Assembly: GCA_002842045.1 (NCBI GenBank)
Contig: PHBX01000004.1
Location: 40,680 to 104,679, forward strand
Length of the DNA: 64,000 bases
Direction: 5' to 3'
Source: Chloroflexi bacterium HGW-Chloroflexi-3
GTDB lineage: Bacteria; Chloroflexota; Anaerolineae; Anaerolineales; Anaerolineaceae
Below the pieces are notes generated by a model. That model was not told the DNA's origin, searched no databases, and saw nothing but the letters and a program-made list of their open reading frames with translations. The first letter of the stretch is position 1; the number at the start of each line of letters is the position of its first letter. Position numbers and translations under genes: made by a program. Positions 9,776 to 18,874 of this stretch are shown here, one piece after another.

Positions 9776-10177
9776 TTAGTAACGCTGGGTACCACTACCA
9801 CCACGTGAGTTGCGGTTTCGATCTCGGGGTCCGCCCTGGTTTCCACCAAAGCCGCCACCACCGCCACCGCCGCGTTGTCCAAATCCGCCTCTGCGTTGTC
9901 CGCCGCCAAAATCTCCTCGGCGACCTTCTTCTTTTGGTCTTGCAATAGAGATGCGTAAATCGCGATCACCCATTGTGTAACCATTATATTGATTGATTAC
10001 TTTTTCAGCTTCTGCCTGTGAACTCATTTCCACAAAAGCAAAACCTTTTGAGCGACCTGTTTCGCGATCTTTGATCACTGCTACAGAGGTCACCGTACCC
10101 GCGTTGGAGAAGAGTGCGTTTAATTCTTCTTCTGTTGTCGCGTAGGACAAATTCCCAACATACAATTTGTTTTCCAT
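9776..10177 (-). CDS. RNA-binding protein, RRM domain with Gly/Arg-rich tail
   Basis: Residues 1-80 form one RNA recognition motif with RNP2 (LYVGNL) and RNP1 (KGFAFVEM). Residues 85-133 are a glycine/arginine-rich tail with several RGG-like and GGGG runs, as in bacterial and cyanobacterial Rbp proteins. The predicted role is single-stranded RNA binding and chaperone activity. The gene leads an operon with the cold-shock gene and has a leader of about 100 bases. In that leader a hairpin (ACCGGT, four-base loop, ACCGGT at 10197-10212) sits just upstream of the ribosome binding site region (AAGGAAG). Confidence 0.95.
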   Translation of the reverse strand: MENKLYVGNLSYATTEEELNALFSNAGTVTSVAVIKDRETGRSKGFAFVEMSSQAEAEKVINQYNGYTMGDRDLRISIARPKEEGRRGDFGGGQRRGGFGQRGGGGGGGFGGNQGGPRDRNRNSRGGSGTQRY

Positions 10178-10196
10178 TCTTCCTTGTATCCCTTAC

Positions 10197-10212
10197 ACCG
10201 GTTCATACCGGT
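10197..10212 (-). promoter_or_regulatory. Leader hairpin upstream of the RRM gene
   Basis: ACCGGT repeats on both sides of a four-base loop, forming a six-base-pair GC-rich hairpin about 20 bases before the RRM start codon. It could regulate translation or stabilise the mRNA at low temperature. The structure is seen; the function is inferred. Confidence 0.4.
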
Positions 10213-10280
10213 AAAAAAAATTTACCACTGACATTCAGGTCCAGCGGCAATTGCTACGAGCCTTACTTACAGGCAAATAG

Positions 10281-10311
10281 AGTATATCACACATCTTTGA
10301 AAAGATGTCAA
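10281..10311 (-). promoter_or_regulatory. Putative sigma-70-type promoter of the RRM/csp operon
   Basis: On the minus strand TTGACA (10306-10311) and TATACT (10281-10286) are separated by 19 bases; a GATATA two bases upstream would give 17. This predicts a transcript with a leader of roughly 100 bases before the RRM gene. Confidence 0.55.
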
Positions 10312-10400
10312 GTAAATTAAATTCTTTAAGTTTAAATAACACTAAAAATGCCAAAAATCATCAAATCAGGGATTGTTCAGGCAACCGGTTGTAATAATTG

Positions 10401-11564
10401 CTAAACATTGACCAGGCGTTGATACAATCCGTTTTGTGCCACCAATGTGGTATGGTCACCCTTTTCCACAATATGTTTACCTTCCAGAACAACGATCTGA
10501 TCAGCATTCCGGATAGTGGATAAGCGGTGGGCAATTAGAATCACCGTTCTGCCAACCATTAAGCGCTCCAACGCCTGCTGGATCAACAACTCAGTTTCTG
10601 TATCTACCGATGATGTCGCCTCATCCAGGATCAAAATTGGTGCGTCTTTCAAAATTGCCCTGGCGATCGAAATGCGTTGTTTCTGCCCACCAGAAAGTTT
10701 TATGCCACGTTCACCAATGAGGGTATCATAACCATTGGGAAGCTGCAGAATAAAATCATGTGCATTGGCTGTCTGGGCGGCTGCTATCATTTCCGTTTCA
10801 CTGGCATCAGGCTTGCCAAACAACAGGTTTTCGCGGACAGTGCCATGAAACAGGAACACATCCTGTAAGACAATACTGATTTGTTTACGCAGGTCTTCTA
10901 ATCCCAAATTACGGATATCATGACCGTCGAGTGAAATCTTTCCCTCGGTGACATCATAAAAGCGTGCGATAAGACTCACCATGGTCGATTTGCCAACACC
11001 GGTCGGCCCAACCAATGCAACCACACTTTTTGCAGGAATATCCAGATTGATACCCTCCAGAACGTTTTCACCCTCACTATAGTGGAAGCATACGTTCTCG
11101 AAGTTAATTTGCCCCCGTGCTGGACCTTCCAGTTGCATATTGCCAGGCAGGTGATGTGGTTCAGGTTGTTCCTGCAATAATTCTGTTACCCGGTCCGAAG
11201 CTGCCAGAGCAGTTTGGACAGATTCCCAGGCAACACTGAGATTGCGCACAGGTTGATAAAACAGATCCAGGTAAAGGAAGAACGCTACCAGATCAGCAAT
11301 GGGAAGACCACCTTGCACGACCAAACGACCGCCGAAATAAATAACCACTAACGTGCCGATGGAAGATATAAACTCCACAAACGGATGAAAGGTCGCCATC
11401 AGTTTCAATGCATTCAGTAATGATTTTCGGTAATGCTCCACCCGGGATCCAACTTTTTCCAGGGCAATAGTTTCCTGTGTGAAAGCTTTAATTTCCCGTA
11501 TACCGGAAATATTATCGTTTAAAATCGCGTTTAATTCACCCAGTTCTTTTTGACGAAAGACAAA
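10401..11564 (-). pseudogene. 5'-truncated ABC exporter (permease-ATPase)
   Basis: The reading frame encodes the C-terminal part of an ABC half-exporter: the end of the membrane domain, then a full ATPase domain with Walker A (GPTGVGKST), signature (LSGGQKQR), Walker B (ILILDEAT) and an H-loop (IAHRLS). Homologous sequence continues upstream of the nominal GTG start (11441) through FRQKELGELNAI...DNISGIREIKAF up to a stop at 11565-11567. Intact family members have about 580-600 residues. Here about 388 codons remain, lacking roughly the first 200 residues and most membrane helices. No suitable start codon with an RBS is seen at the break, so it is called broken. Confidence 0.75.
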
Positions 11565-11642
11565 TTATTTTATTTCCTCCCCAAAGAATGAACTTTTTCT
11601 GATATGATTGCGACCATTGGATGGTAAGAAAGCGTTTATAGG

Positions 11643-12554
11643 ATGAAAAAAGGTCTCATTTTTGTATTTTCAGCATATACCCTGTGGGGATTTTTTCCTG
11701 TTTATTTCAAATTCCTGCATGAGGCGCCAGCGCTTCAAATCATGTCACATCGAGTAACCTGGTCTTTTATTTTTCTTATTTTCCTGATTGCCCTAAGAAA
11801 AGAATTTTCTCAAATCCTTAAATCTTTAACCAAAAAAATCCTCCTCACTTACACTATTGCTGGAACATTATTAGCCATCAATTGGTTGACATATGTCTGG
11901 GGTGTAAATGCAGGCTTTGTTGTGGAAACCAGTTTAGGTTATTTTATTAATCCTCTGGTAAGTGTCGTTTTAGGTGTTGTATTTTTAAAAGAAAAACTTA
12001 GAAATTTACAATGGATCCCCGTTGTATTAGCTACCATAGGTGTAATTTACCTGGCAATCGATCATGGGTCTCTTCCCTGGATTGCACTGGTATTAGCATC
12101 CACATTTGGTACTTACGGATTAATTAAGAAGATTGCTCCCTTGCCTTCCATTCATGGATTAACCATCGAGACTGGGGCAGTACTCATCCCTGCTGTGTTA
12201 TTTTTACTTTTTGTCGAGTTCAATGGCACTGCTGCTTTTGGTCATGCCAGTTCTCAGACAACTTTTTTACTGGTTTTATCCGGAATTATTACCGCCATCC
12301 CATTAATTTTCTTTGCCTCCGGTGCTCCAAAAGTACCCCTGACAACCATTGGGATTCTGCAATATATCGCCCCCACCATTCAATTTTTAATCGGTGTATT
12401 CATTTATGACGAACCTTTTACCACTGGAAAATTGATTGGGTTCAGCATTGTCTGGATTGCCCTGATCATCTTCACAGTTGAAGGTTTGATGAATGGTTAT
12501 CGCAGTAATCACGTGCTCAAGCCTGTCGAGGTAAGGGTAGTCGATCAAAACTGA
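11643..12554 (+). CDS. rarD: RarD-type EamA transporter
   Basis: A 303-residue membrane protein with ten hydrophobic segments. Its motifs are those of the RarD branch of the EamA family: KKGLIFVFSAYTLWGFFPVYFK at the N-terminus, NWLTYVWGVNAGFVVETSLGYFINPL in the middle, and APKVPLTTIGILQYIAPTIQF near the end. RarD was named as a chloramphenicol-sensitivity protein, but its substrate is unsettled. The start lies about 80 bases from the broken end of the ABC exporter, so the rearrangement that truncated that gene may have placed this one here. Confidence 0.85.
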   Translation: MKKGLIFVFSAYTLWGFFPVYFKFLHEAPALQIMSHRVTWSFIFLIFLIALRKEFSQILKSLTKKILLTYTIAGTLLAINWLTYVWGVNAGFVVETSLGYFINPLVSVVLGVVFLKEKLRNLQWIPVVLATIGVIYLAIDHGSLPWIALVLASTFGTYGLIKKIAPLPSIHGLTIETGAVLIPAVLFLLFVEFNGTAAFGHASSQTTFLLVLSGIITAIPLIFFASGAPKVPLTTIGILQYIAPTIQFLIGVFIYDEPFTTGKLIGFSIVWIALIIFTVEGLMNGYRSNHVLKPVEVRVVDQN

Positions 12555-12625
12555 TACAAAGATCCATTGCGATATTCAAAATAAATAAAAAATGACCCAG
12601 TTTGTCGCACAAAAGAGGAAATGAC

Positions 12626-13060
12626 ATGATCCGTGTTGAACAAGTAAAAGTAGTCAATACAGAGATCGTCCAGGCGATTCAGCATCTTTTTCCACAATTG
12701 ACACAATTCAGTCCAATGCCAGATGAAAATGTCATTCAAAAGATGGTTAATTCTCAATCCAGCAGTTTATGGATAGCCAGAAATGTGGGTGGAGAAATCA
12801 TAGGTATGTTAAGCCTGGCAATTTACCAAACAACAACTGGTATTCATGCCTGGATAGAGGACGTGGTAGTGGATCAAAAAGCACGTCGTCAGGGAGTTGC
12901 ATGGAATTTGACGCAAGCAGCAATTGAATTCTCTCAAGAAAATGATGCGAAAGCAGTCAGTCTAACTTCCCGACCTGTACGTGAAGCTGCCAATCAACTT
13001 TATCAAAAACTAGGATTCGAACAGGTTGAAACAAACCTTTACCGCTTGAAATTAGATTGA
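12626..13060 (+). CDS. GNAT family N-acetyltransferase
   Basis: A compact 144-residue GNAT domain. The acetyl-CoA loop region is IEDVVVDQKARRQGVAWNLT (Q/R-x-x-G-x-G/A variant), and the C-terminal ANQLYQKLGFEQVETNLYRL matches the usual helix-strand. The acceptor is unknown. ATG 12626 is selected over an upstream TTG because GAGGAA lies just before it. The last bases overlap, on the other strand, the remnant of a dehydrogenase gene. Confidence 0.85.
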   Translation: MIRVEQVKVVNTEIVQAIQHLFPQLTQFSPMPDENVIQKMVNSQSSSLWIARNVGGEIIGMLSLAIYQTTTGIHAWIEDVVVDQKARRQGVAWNLTQAAIEFSQENDAKAVSLTSRPVREAANQLYQKLGFEQVETNLYRLKLD

Positions 13061-13175
13061 CTTTTTCTTTTCTTGAATCCATTTCTCGAAGCGTTGCTTC
13101 TCAATCTGTCACCAACTCTTTTCCAATACCAGAAGCTGCACCTGTGACCACAATTCGTTTGTTTTTGATTTCCAT
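13052..13175 (-). pseudogene. Short-chain dehydrogenase remnant with internal deletion
   Basis: The minus strand from ATG 13175 reads MEIKNKRIVVTGAASGIGKE, the start of a classical SDR with its TGxxxGIG cofactor motif, then stops four codons later (13101-13103). In another frame the following bases read QIEKQRFEKWIQEKKKSI before a stop at 13052-13054, which could be the original C-terminus. A GAGAGTG stretch precedes the ATG. The simplest reading is an SDR gene that lost its whole interior by deletion. The N-terminal match is clear; the C-terminal assignment is tentative. Confidence 0.6.
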
Positions 13176-13228
13176 GCTTCACACTCTCAATACTCAATTT
13201 TAATCACACTATGAATGAATTCAGGTTT

Positions 13229-14263
13229 TCAAGATCTTTTTTGTTCTTGTACGGTCTTCTCATCTTTACGCTTAATTCGTAAAACAACGATTTTCGTGGA
13301 GTGATTAAATGGTGCAACCGGTGTTGGTTGTTCGGAGACAATCGTATCCCGATAGCCAATCACATCCTGTGGCACAGGGATGATGGTTTCGATTCCCATA
13401 TAACGATCAGCACACAATTCTTCCAGCATTTCGATAAACACCTGTCCACTTAAAAACAAAGCATTATTGACCAGGACAAGCCAACCCTGATGGGCAATCA
13501 ATGGTTTAACTTTGTTGATCAAACGTGCACTTTGATTAACGAGATCAACCCTGCCCGCGTCTGTGGAAGAGAAATAAGGTGGGTCCAGGATGACACAATC
13601 GAATAGTTTTTGATTTTTCTTCAGACTTCCAATTGCTCTGTAAAAATCCCCCACCATAAATTTCATTTTATCCAAAGGAATATTGTTCAGAGTACAGGAA
13701 ATTTTTGAAAGATCCAGAAAACGACGATTCAAATCCACCTGAATTACCTGCTCGGCTCCCCCAGCCAAAGCTGCAATTCCCAGGCTACCGGTGTAGGCAA
13801 AGGTATTCAAAACAGTTTTTCCTACCATATTCTCCAGCAACCACGATCTTAAATAACGTGTGTCCAAATAAAAACTGGAATCCTGGTTGATGGTTAAATT
13901 CAAAGCATAACGGATACCAATTTCAATAATTTCTGTAGTGGGTTTATTTCCATGAATAATGTTTCCCCGTTTGTCTTCCAATTGACTGGCATATCTGCGT
14001 TTATAGAAAACGGAATCCAGCCAGGGAATCCACTCCCGATAAAGATCAGAAATTTCTCCGGCATCCGGAGAATCAGATGTTTCCTCTTTGATGTAATCAT
14101 TGATCACCAGGGTTTTTCCGAACAACTCAATCACCCAACGGGAGTCCCCTTCCAGAAAGCCATTAAACAACCGTAATGCTGTCTTGCCCTCATTCAATAA
14201 TCGCGAGCGATTTTGATAAGCTCTGAATAAAATACTATGTAAATGTTTCTCTTCGGAATTCAT
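13229..14263 (-). CDS. Class I SAM-dependent (RNA) methyltransferase, RlmI/RlmK-like
   Basis: The C-terminal half is a Rossmann methyltransferase with the SAM motif NTFAYTGSLGIAALAGGA, an acidic end of strand 2 (VDLNRRFLDLSK) and a catalytic-type motif CVILDPPYFS. The N-terminal ~120 residues resemble the lead domain of the RlmI/PUA-linked rRNA methyltransferases without a clear PUA. rRNA base methylation is therefore likely, with the exact position unknown. Length 344. The C-terminus is Lys/Arg-rich. The gene is divergent from the AOR-family gene. Confidence 0.8.
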   Translation of the reverse strand: MNSEEKHLHSILFRAYQNRSRLLNEGKTALRLFNGFLEGDSRWVIELFGKTLVINDYIKEETSDSPDAGEISDLYREWIPWLDSVFYKRRYASQLEDKRGNIIHGNKPTTEIIEIGIRYALNLTINQDSSFYLDTRYLRSWLLENMVGKTVLNTFAYTGSLGIAALAGGAEQVIQVDLNRRFLDLSKISCTLNNIPLDKMKFMVGDFYRAIGSLKKNQKLFDCVILDPPYFSSTDAGRVDLVNQSARLINKVKPLIAHQGWLVLVNNALFLSGQVFIEMLEELCADRYMGIETIIPVPQDVIGYRDTIVSEQPTPVAPFNHSTKIVVLRIKRKDEKTVQEQKRS

Positions 14264-14400
14264 TTTTTCCTATTCACTACGCTTTCTCATTTTCTTCATT
14301 ATAGAGGAAGCTCAGAATAATTGGGGCTGGGTAGATGGATGAATCAAAAATCTTAATAGAAATAAAAACAGGTAAAATTAAAGAAAAGATTGAGGTTTTT

Positions 14401-16380
14401 ATGGGCTATCCCGTTTTACAAAGAGAATTAACTGTCCATTTACATAACGGCAACTGGTATCTGCGACCCATTGAAGATCCAAGAGTTCTGGGCCCTGTTG
14501 ATTATGGCTGGTATCGGTATAACGCTTACCCGGATAGTTTTACTTTTGGAGAAGGTTTACTGGCAGGCAGTTCCATCCCTGGATCACGCCGCTTGGTATT
14601 TGCCAGTTGGAGCCCGCAGTGGGATGGGTTTTATATTTCCAGTATGGGCGGGGCAGCTTATTCGTTTCATAATTTAGGCGTAAATTATGTAGCTCTACGT
14701 GGAAGGAGTGAAGAACCTTCCATCGTCATCATGAACCACAAACAGGGTGAGATTTCTGTGCGCCTGGAGGCAATCAATGTGGAATCTATCTGGACGCGTT
14801 ATGCATCTGAAGATGGAGTTCCGTTATATGGATTTTATGCGTTACAACAAGCCATATTTGACCGGTATGCTAATGAATTTTCAGAAAATCGCTTTCGGAT
14901 CTTTGCCATTGGTCCGGCTTCTAAATATACCCGTGAGGGTATCATCGGATCCAATCCTATTCGCAAAGGTAAGTTAACACATGTGATTGATTGGGCTGGA
15001 AGAGGGGGACTTGGATCACGTTTACTCCAATACCATAACGTGGTCGGTTGTATCTTTGGGGGTGAATGGGATGATCCAGATTTGCGTGACTCGGCTGAGA
15101 TAGACCAATACTTCCTTGAGCATTTTGGTAAGAAGACCATTCAGACCGATCTGGCTGTCACCCAAAAATACCGTTATTTCCCTGAGTTTGAAACAGGCGG
15201 CACATTTGGTGTTAATATGCGCACCATGGATGACCGTATTATGAGTTTTAATTACCGATCCATTTATAAAACCGCTGAGGAACGTCTGTTACAACATGAG
15301 AATTTCATCCTGAATCATTATTTAAAACAATTTAACGAAGAAACGATTGCCACCAAGAGCTTCCAGCACTGTGGTGAACCCTGTGCCGTCGTTTGTAAAA
15401 AAATGAAAGATCAATTCAAGAAGGATTATGAGCCATATCATGCACTGGGCCCTCAGGTTGGTGTTTTTGACCAGCGTGCAGCAGAAGTTCTGAATGATCA
15501 TGCCGATGCCATGGGATTTGATGCCATTCAATTGGGTGGCACATTGGCATGGATCATGGAAATCCTGCAGGAAGGTTTAATACCTGCCCATGATTTTGGA
15601 TTTCCACCTGTCAGTGAAATGGTATTTGATTTTGCAGTAGATTCAGATCATTTTGATCTGGTCAATGATAGTATGAAAAATGCACAATATGCCAGCGCTT
15701 TAATGGATGCAATTTTATTCGATTTACGCTGTGATATATTCCGGCAGGGAATCCGATCCGCTGCCCGTGATCTTGATAAAAAATACAAGGTCAACACCAC
15801 TGATCGGGCTGTTTTCATCCGGCATGGCGAAAGCGGACAAATGGTGCCCAATCAATACTGGACCCCTGGCATGTTAAGCCCCATGCCTGTGATGGGAAAA
15901 TACTTCGTCTTCTACAATAATGAATTCCTACCACCTTTTGAGCTAGGGAAAAAGAATGTCGAACGCATGGTGTACGAATTATTTAATGATAATAGTGGAA
16001 TTTGCCGCTTTCATCGCAAGTGGGCGGAGGCGATCACCGATGAGATTTTGTGTGCACATTATGATTTGACAGTGGACTACAAAGCGCACCAATTTCAATT
16101 AGCCAGGGAGATTTTTGAACGTGAAGGAATGAAAAGCATACCCTGGAACAGTGAGAGAGTGATTGATCTGGTAATCACTTTTCTGGAATATTGGCAGGCA
16201 CAGGAATTAAATCATCCAGAATTAATTCACTGGATTGAAAGCTTTACTAAAGATAAAAAGAAAACAGCGCTTGCCTTCTGGCAGGAGATTCGGCGTGGTC
16301 AGAATGAGGCTTTCAAAGCTGGTGCCGAAATGATTCCCGATCAGCTCTCACCTGCCCAACAAAATAACAATCACCAATAA
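14401..16380 (+). CDS. Aldehyde ferredoxin oxidoreductase family protein
   Basis: A 659-residue member of the tungsten/molybdo-bispterin AOR family, which oxidises aldehydes with ferredoxin as acceptor in anaerobes. Visible parts are the N-terminal beta-barrel domain (RLVFASWSPQWDGFYISSMGGAAYS), the cysteine cluster region HCGEPCAVVCKK with the fourth cysteine in NSGICRFHRKW, and the pterin region ALGPQVGVFDQ...GFDAIQLGG. The first three cysteines are spaced Cx3Cx3C rather than the usual Cx2Cx3C. ATG 14401 is favoured because GAGG sits five bases upstream; the frame also has ATG 14335, which lacks an RBS. The substrate is unknown. Confidence 0.85.
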   Translation: MGYPVLQRELTVHLHNGNWYLRPIEDPRVLGPVDYGWYRYNAYPDSFTFGEGLLAGSSIPGSRRLVFASWSPQWDGFYISSMGGAAYSFHNLGVNYVALRGRSEEPSIVIMNHKQGEISVRLEAINVESIWTRYASEDGVPLYGFYALQQAIFDRYANEFSENRFRIFAIGPASKYTREGIIGSNPIRKGKLTHVIDWAGRGGLGSRLLQYHNVVGCIFGGEWDDPDLRDSAEIDQYFLEHFGKKTIQTDLAVTQKYRYFPEFETGGTFGVNMRTMDDRIMSFNYRSIYKTAEERLLQHENFILNHYLKQFNEETIATKSFQHCGEPCAVVCKKMKDQFKKDYEPYHALGPQVGVFDQRAAEVLNDHADAMGFDAIQLGGTLAWIMEILQEGLIPAHDFGFPPVSEMVFDFAVDSDHFDLVNDSMKNAQYASALMDAILFDLRCDIFRQGIRSAARDLDKKYKVNTTDRAVFIRHGESGQMVPNQYWTPGMLSPMPVMGKYFVFYNNEFLPPFELGKKNVERMVYELFNDNSGICRFHRKWAEAITDEILCAHYDLTVDYKAHQFQLAREIFEREGMKSIPWNSERVIDLVITFLEYWQAQELNHPELIHWIESFTKDKKKTALAFWQEIRRGQNEAFKAGAEMIPDQLSPAQQNNNHQ

Positions 16381-16422
16381 AAATAAAAATTATGACTTAG
16401 TTTTTCGGAAAACAGGTGAAAT

Positions 16423-16869
16423 TTGTCCTACTTTGAAATTGGAATTTTTGCACCCATCCATCGTGAAAATATTGGCACACTCTGGCGCTCGGCTTATCAA
16501 TTAGGCGCTGCTGGTATCTTTGTCATCGGTAAGTTACGACGTACCCAGACAAGTGACACGGCTAATACCCGTACTGAGATTCCATTTCGAAACTACCCCA
16601 CCTGGGATGACTTCCTGCAACATCGCCCAATCGGTGCCAGAATGGTCGGTATTGAGATCAATGGAAAGCCGTTAAACAGCTTCCAACATCCTGTTCAGGC
16701 AATTTACATTCTTGGTTCTGAAGCGAATGGATTACCTGCCTATGTGCAGGAGAAATGTGATGAAGTCATCAGTATCGATTCGGTTCGGGATGCATCCTAC
16801 AATGTGGCAGTCGCAGGCAGTATTGTGTTATATCATCGATTATTGAATTTGAAAGCAGGTGCACAATGA
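16423..16869 (+). CDS. TrmH/SpoU-family RNA methyltransferase
   Basis: A 148-residue SPOUT-fold methyltransferase, the minimal catalytic domain without an N-terminal substrate-binding domain. The three SpoU motifs are visible: NIGTLWRSAYQLGA, AIYILGSEANGLP and DSVRDASYNVAVAGSIVLYH. It transfers methyl to tRNA or rRNA ribose; the position is not predictable. It starts at TTG 16423 after AGGTGAA. Its stop overlaps the next start by four bases (ATGA), so the two are translationally coupled. Confidence 0.9.
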   Translation: MSYFEIGIFAPIHRENIGTLWRSAYQLGAAGIFVIGKLRRTQTSDTANTRTEIPFRNYPTWDDFLQHRPIGARMVGIEINGKPLNSFQHPVQAIYILGSEANGLPAYVQEKCDEVISIDSVRDASYNVAVAGSIVLYHRLLNLKAGAQ

Positions 16870-17561
16870 GATGGATTGGACAATCCAACGTCATGTCGAT
16901 TCGCCCATATCGATCCGAAGACCGGGATGGGTTATTCAAGATCGCTGCGGATACGGCATTCTTTGGAGAACCGATTGAGATTTATTTGGAAGACCGTAGA
17001 ATTTTTCTGGATGCTTTTTATGCCTACTACACCGACTATGAGCCGGAACACAGCTGGGTTGCTACTGCCAATGATGAAGTGGTAGGATTTCTGACCGGAT
17101 GTGTGGACTCTGCCAGAAAAGATCAGATCGTGAATAAACACATAAACCCCAGAGTCCTTCTAAGGCTCCTCACAGGGTATTATCATATTGGTCCCAAAGC
17201 CAGGCGTTATATATGGAGGATGTGGAGATCCAAGCGCAAACATCTCTACCCATCCTTAAATCTTGAAGAGTATCCGGCACACTTGCATATCAATGTTGAT
17301 AAAAAATGGCGTGGGTATGGGATTGGCATCCGCTTGATGAAAGTATATCTTGACCAGTTGACCTATCTGAAAGTGCCCGGTGTTCATTTAGGTACATCCA
17401 GTGAAAATCTGGTTGCCTGCCAGCTTTATGAGAAATTAGGATTTCAACTCATCGAGGAAAAACCAAGTATTATGTGGGATGGTATAGTCGACCACCCGGT
17501 TCAGAGCAGAGCATATGCGATGAAATTAACAGCGTACGAAAATTCCGCTTCTTTCAAATAG
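16866..17561 (+). CDS. GNAT family N-acetyltransferase
   Basis: A 231-residue protein with a GNAT core: YPAHLHINVDKKWRGYGIGIRLMKVY contains the R/Q-x-x-G-x-G/A acetyl-CoA loop, followed by SSENLVACQLYEKLGFQL. An insertion of about 60 residues with a basic stretch (ARRYIWRMWRSKRK) separates the two halves of the core. The acceptor is unknown. The ATG overlaps the upstream methyltransferase stop. ATG 16894 is an alternative start but has no better RBS. Confidence 0.85.
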   Translation: MRWIGQSNVMSIRPYRSEDRDGLFKIAADTAFFGEPIEIYLEDRRIFLDAFYAYYTDYEPEHSWVATANDEVVGFLTGCVDSARKDQIVNKHINPRVLLRLLTGYYHIGPKARRYIWRMWRSKRKHLYPSLNLEEYPAHLHINVDKKWRGYGIGIRLMKVYLDQLTYLKVPGVHLGTSSENLVACQLYEKLGFQLIEEKPSIMWDGIVDHPVQSRAYAMKLTAYENSASFK

Positions 17562-17583
17562 AATCTGTTTCGATCCACTTACA

Positions 17584-18669
17584 TTAAGAACTTGCTTGCG
17601 CTCTGTGCTGAATGAGTTCAGCCACAATGCTGATGGCAATTTCTTCAGGTGTTTCTGCACCAATATTGAGACCAATCGGTGAGTGTACTTGAGATAGTAC
17701 CTCCTCAGACACCCCATCACTCAATAATGCTTCAAATGTCAGTTTGATTTTTCGGCGGCTGCCAATCATTCCGATATAGGTCGCATTGGTTTCCAGTGCC
17801 TGTTTCAGGGCATATTTATCAAATTGATGCCCTCGGGTAACCACCACCACATAGGATTGACTGTCAATCAATAAATTCTGGAAGACATGCTCGAAATCTT
17901 CCAGCAGTATACTTTTGTCGACTGCCGGGAAACGATCAAGGCTGATAAAATCCTCGCGATCATCCAGCACGATGGTTTGAAAACCAACCATTGTCGTGAG
18001 AGGTGCTAATTTTTGTGCAATGTGACCCGCACCAACAATATAAACTGTGCTGTGTTGCCCAATTGGCTCTAAAAAGAACATGTGTTGACCCACTGTTATC
18101 ATTTGAGCTGATTTCAGATCAATAGTTGAAAATTGAATTTCACCTTCCTGGAAGTTCAGCTTATCTGGAATTCTTTCTTTAAACGCAACTTCAGGTAGCC
18201 AGGACCCCGAGATTTCTTTTTCGGGGGTGATAAAACATTTTTGGGGAGTGAAATCAACATCATTGGAAGGTAATTGAGAAAGTAACCAACCCTGTTTCTG
18301 TGTGACAATTGTTTGATAAATTCGTTCATATAAGTTAAACAATTCGATGTTCTCGGGAAGAATGGGATCCACTAATATAGAAATAGACCCACCACAAATC
18401 ATCTCGAGATTGGCAGCTTCCGATTCGCTCAAGGTAAAATTCAGAATGGTGGCTGTTTTCGAAGCAATCAACGCTTCGAAACGCTCCTGCAGGATTGCTT
18501 CCAAACGACCACCGCCAATAGTTCCGATCTGATGACCATCTGTTGTCAACGCCATATGTGCACCAGTCCCACGCGGGGAAGAGCCATGTTGAGAAATGAT
18601 CGTCGCCAGCAACACAGGCTGTTTCTTTTCCAAAAGCTCAAATAATGAGACAAAAAATTCTTTTTTCAT
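17584..18669 (-). CDS. XdhC/CoxI family protein
   Basis: A 361-residue protein with the N-terminal XdhC-CoxI motif (ATIISQHGSSPRGTGAHMALT, TIGGGRLEA), a mid CGGSISILVDP segment and a C-terminal Rossmann-like domain (VYIVGAGHIAQKLAPL, VVVTRGHQFDKYAL, YIGMIGSRRK). XdhC proteins bind and sulfurate molybdopterin for insertion into xanthine-dehydrogenase-type hydroxylases. No such hydroxylase is in the window, so its client lies elsewhere. The link to the AOR-family gene 1.2 kb away is only proximity. Confidence 0.9.
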   Translation of the reverse strand: MKKEFFVSLFELLEKKQPVLLATIISQHGSSPRGTGAHMALTTDGHQIGTIGGGRLEAILQERFEALIASKTATILNFTLSESEAANLEMICGGSISILVDPILPENIELFNLYERIYQTIVTQKQGWLLSQLPSNDVDFTPQKCFITPEKEISGSWLPEVAFKERIPDKLNFQEGEIQFSTIDLKSAQMITVGQHMFFLEPIGQHSTVYIVGAGHIAQKLAPLTTMVGFQTIVLDDREDFISLDRFPAVDKSILLEDFEHVFQNLLIDSQSYVVVVTRGHQFDKYALKQALETNATYIGMIGSRRKIKLTFEALLSDGVSEEVLSQVHSPIGLNIGAETPEEIAISIVAELIQHRAQASS

Positions 18670-18874
18670 TCAAACACCGTGCCTACATCTGATCAAAGTT
18701 AATTTATTTAACAGAAACTCCATTTATTGTAATGTAAAATTCAAGATGAAGAATGTATCCATCTATAATAATGAGGATATCCAATTTCCTTCATCCATCA
18801 CACTAAATTAATATATAATTTGTTCTCTAGATAACAGTCAATAATCCAACGACTCTAAATAAGGAAGTGAGCAG

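Noticed and set aside
9742..9984. An Ala/Val-rich frame opposite or shifted to the RRM gene tail
   Set aside because: It is a shifted reading of the Gly/Arg-rich RRM tail and has no RBS or domain.
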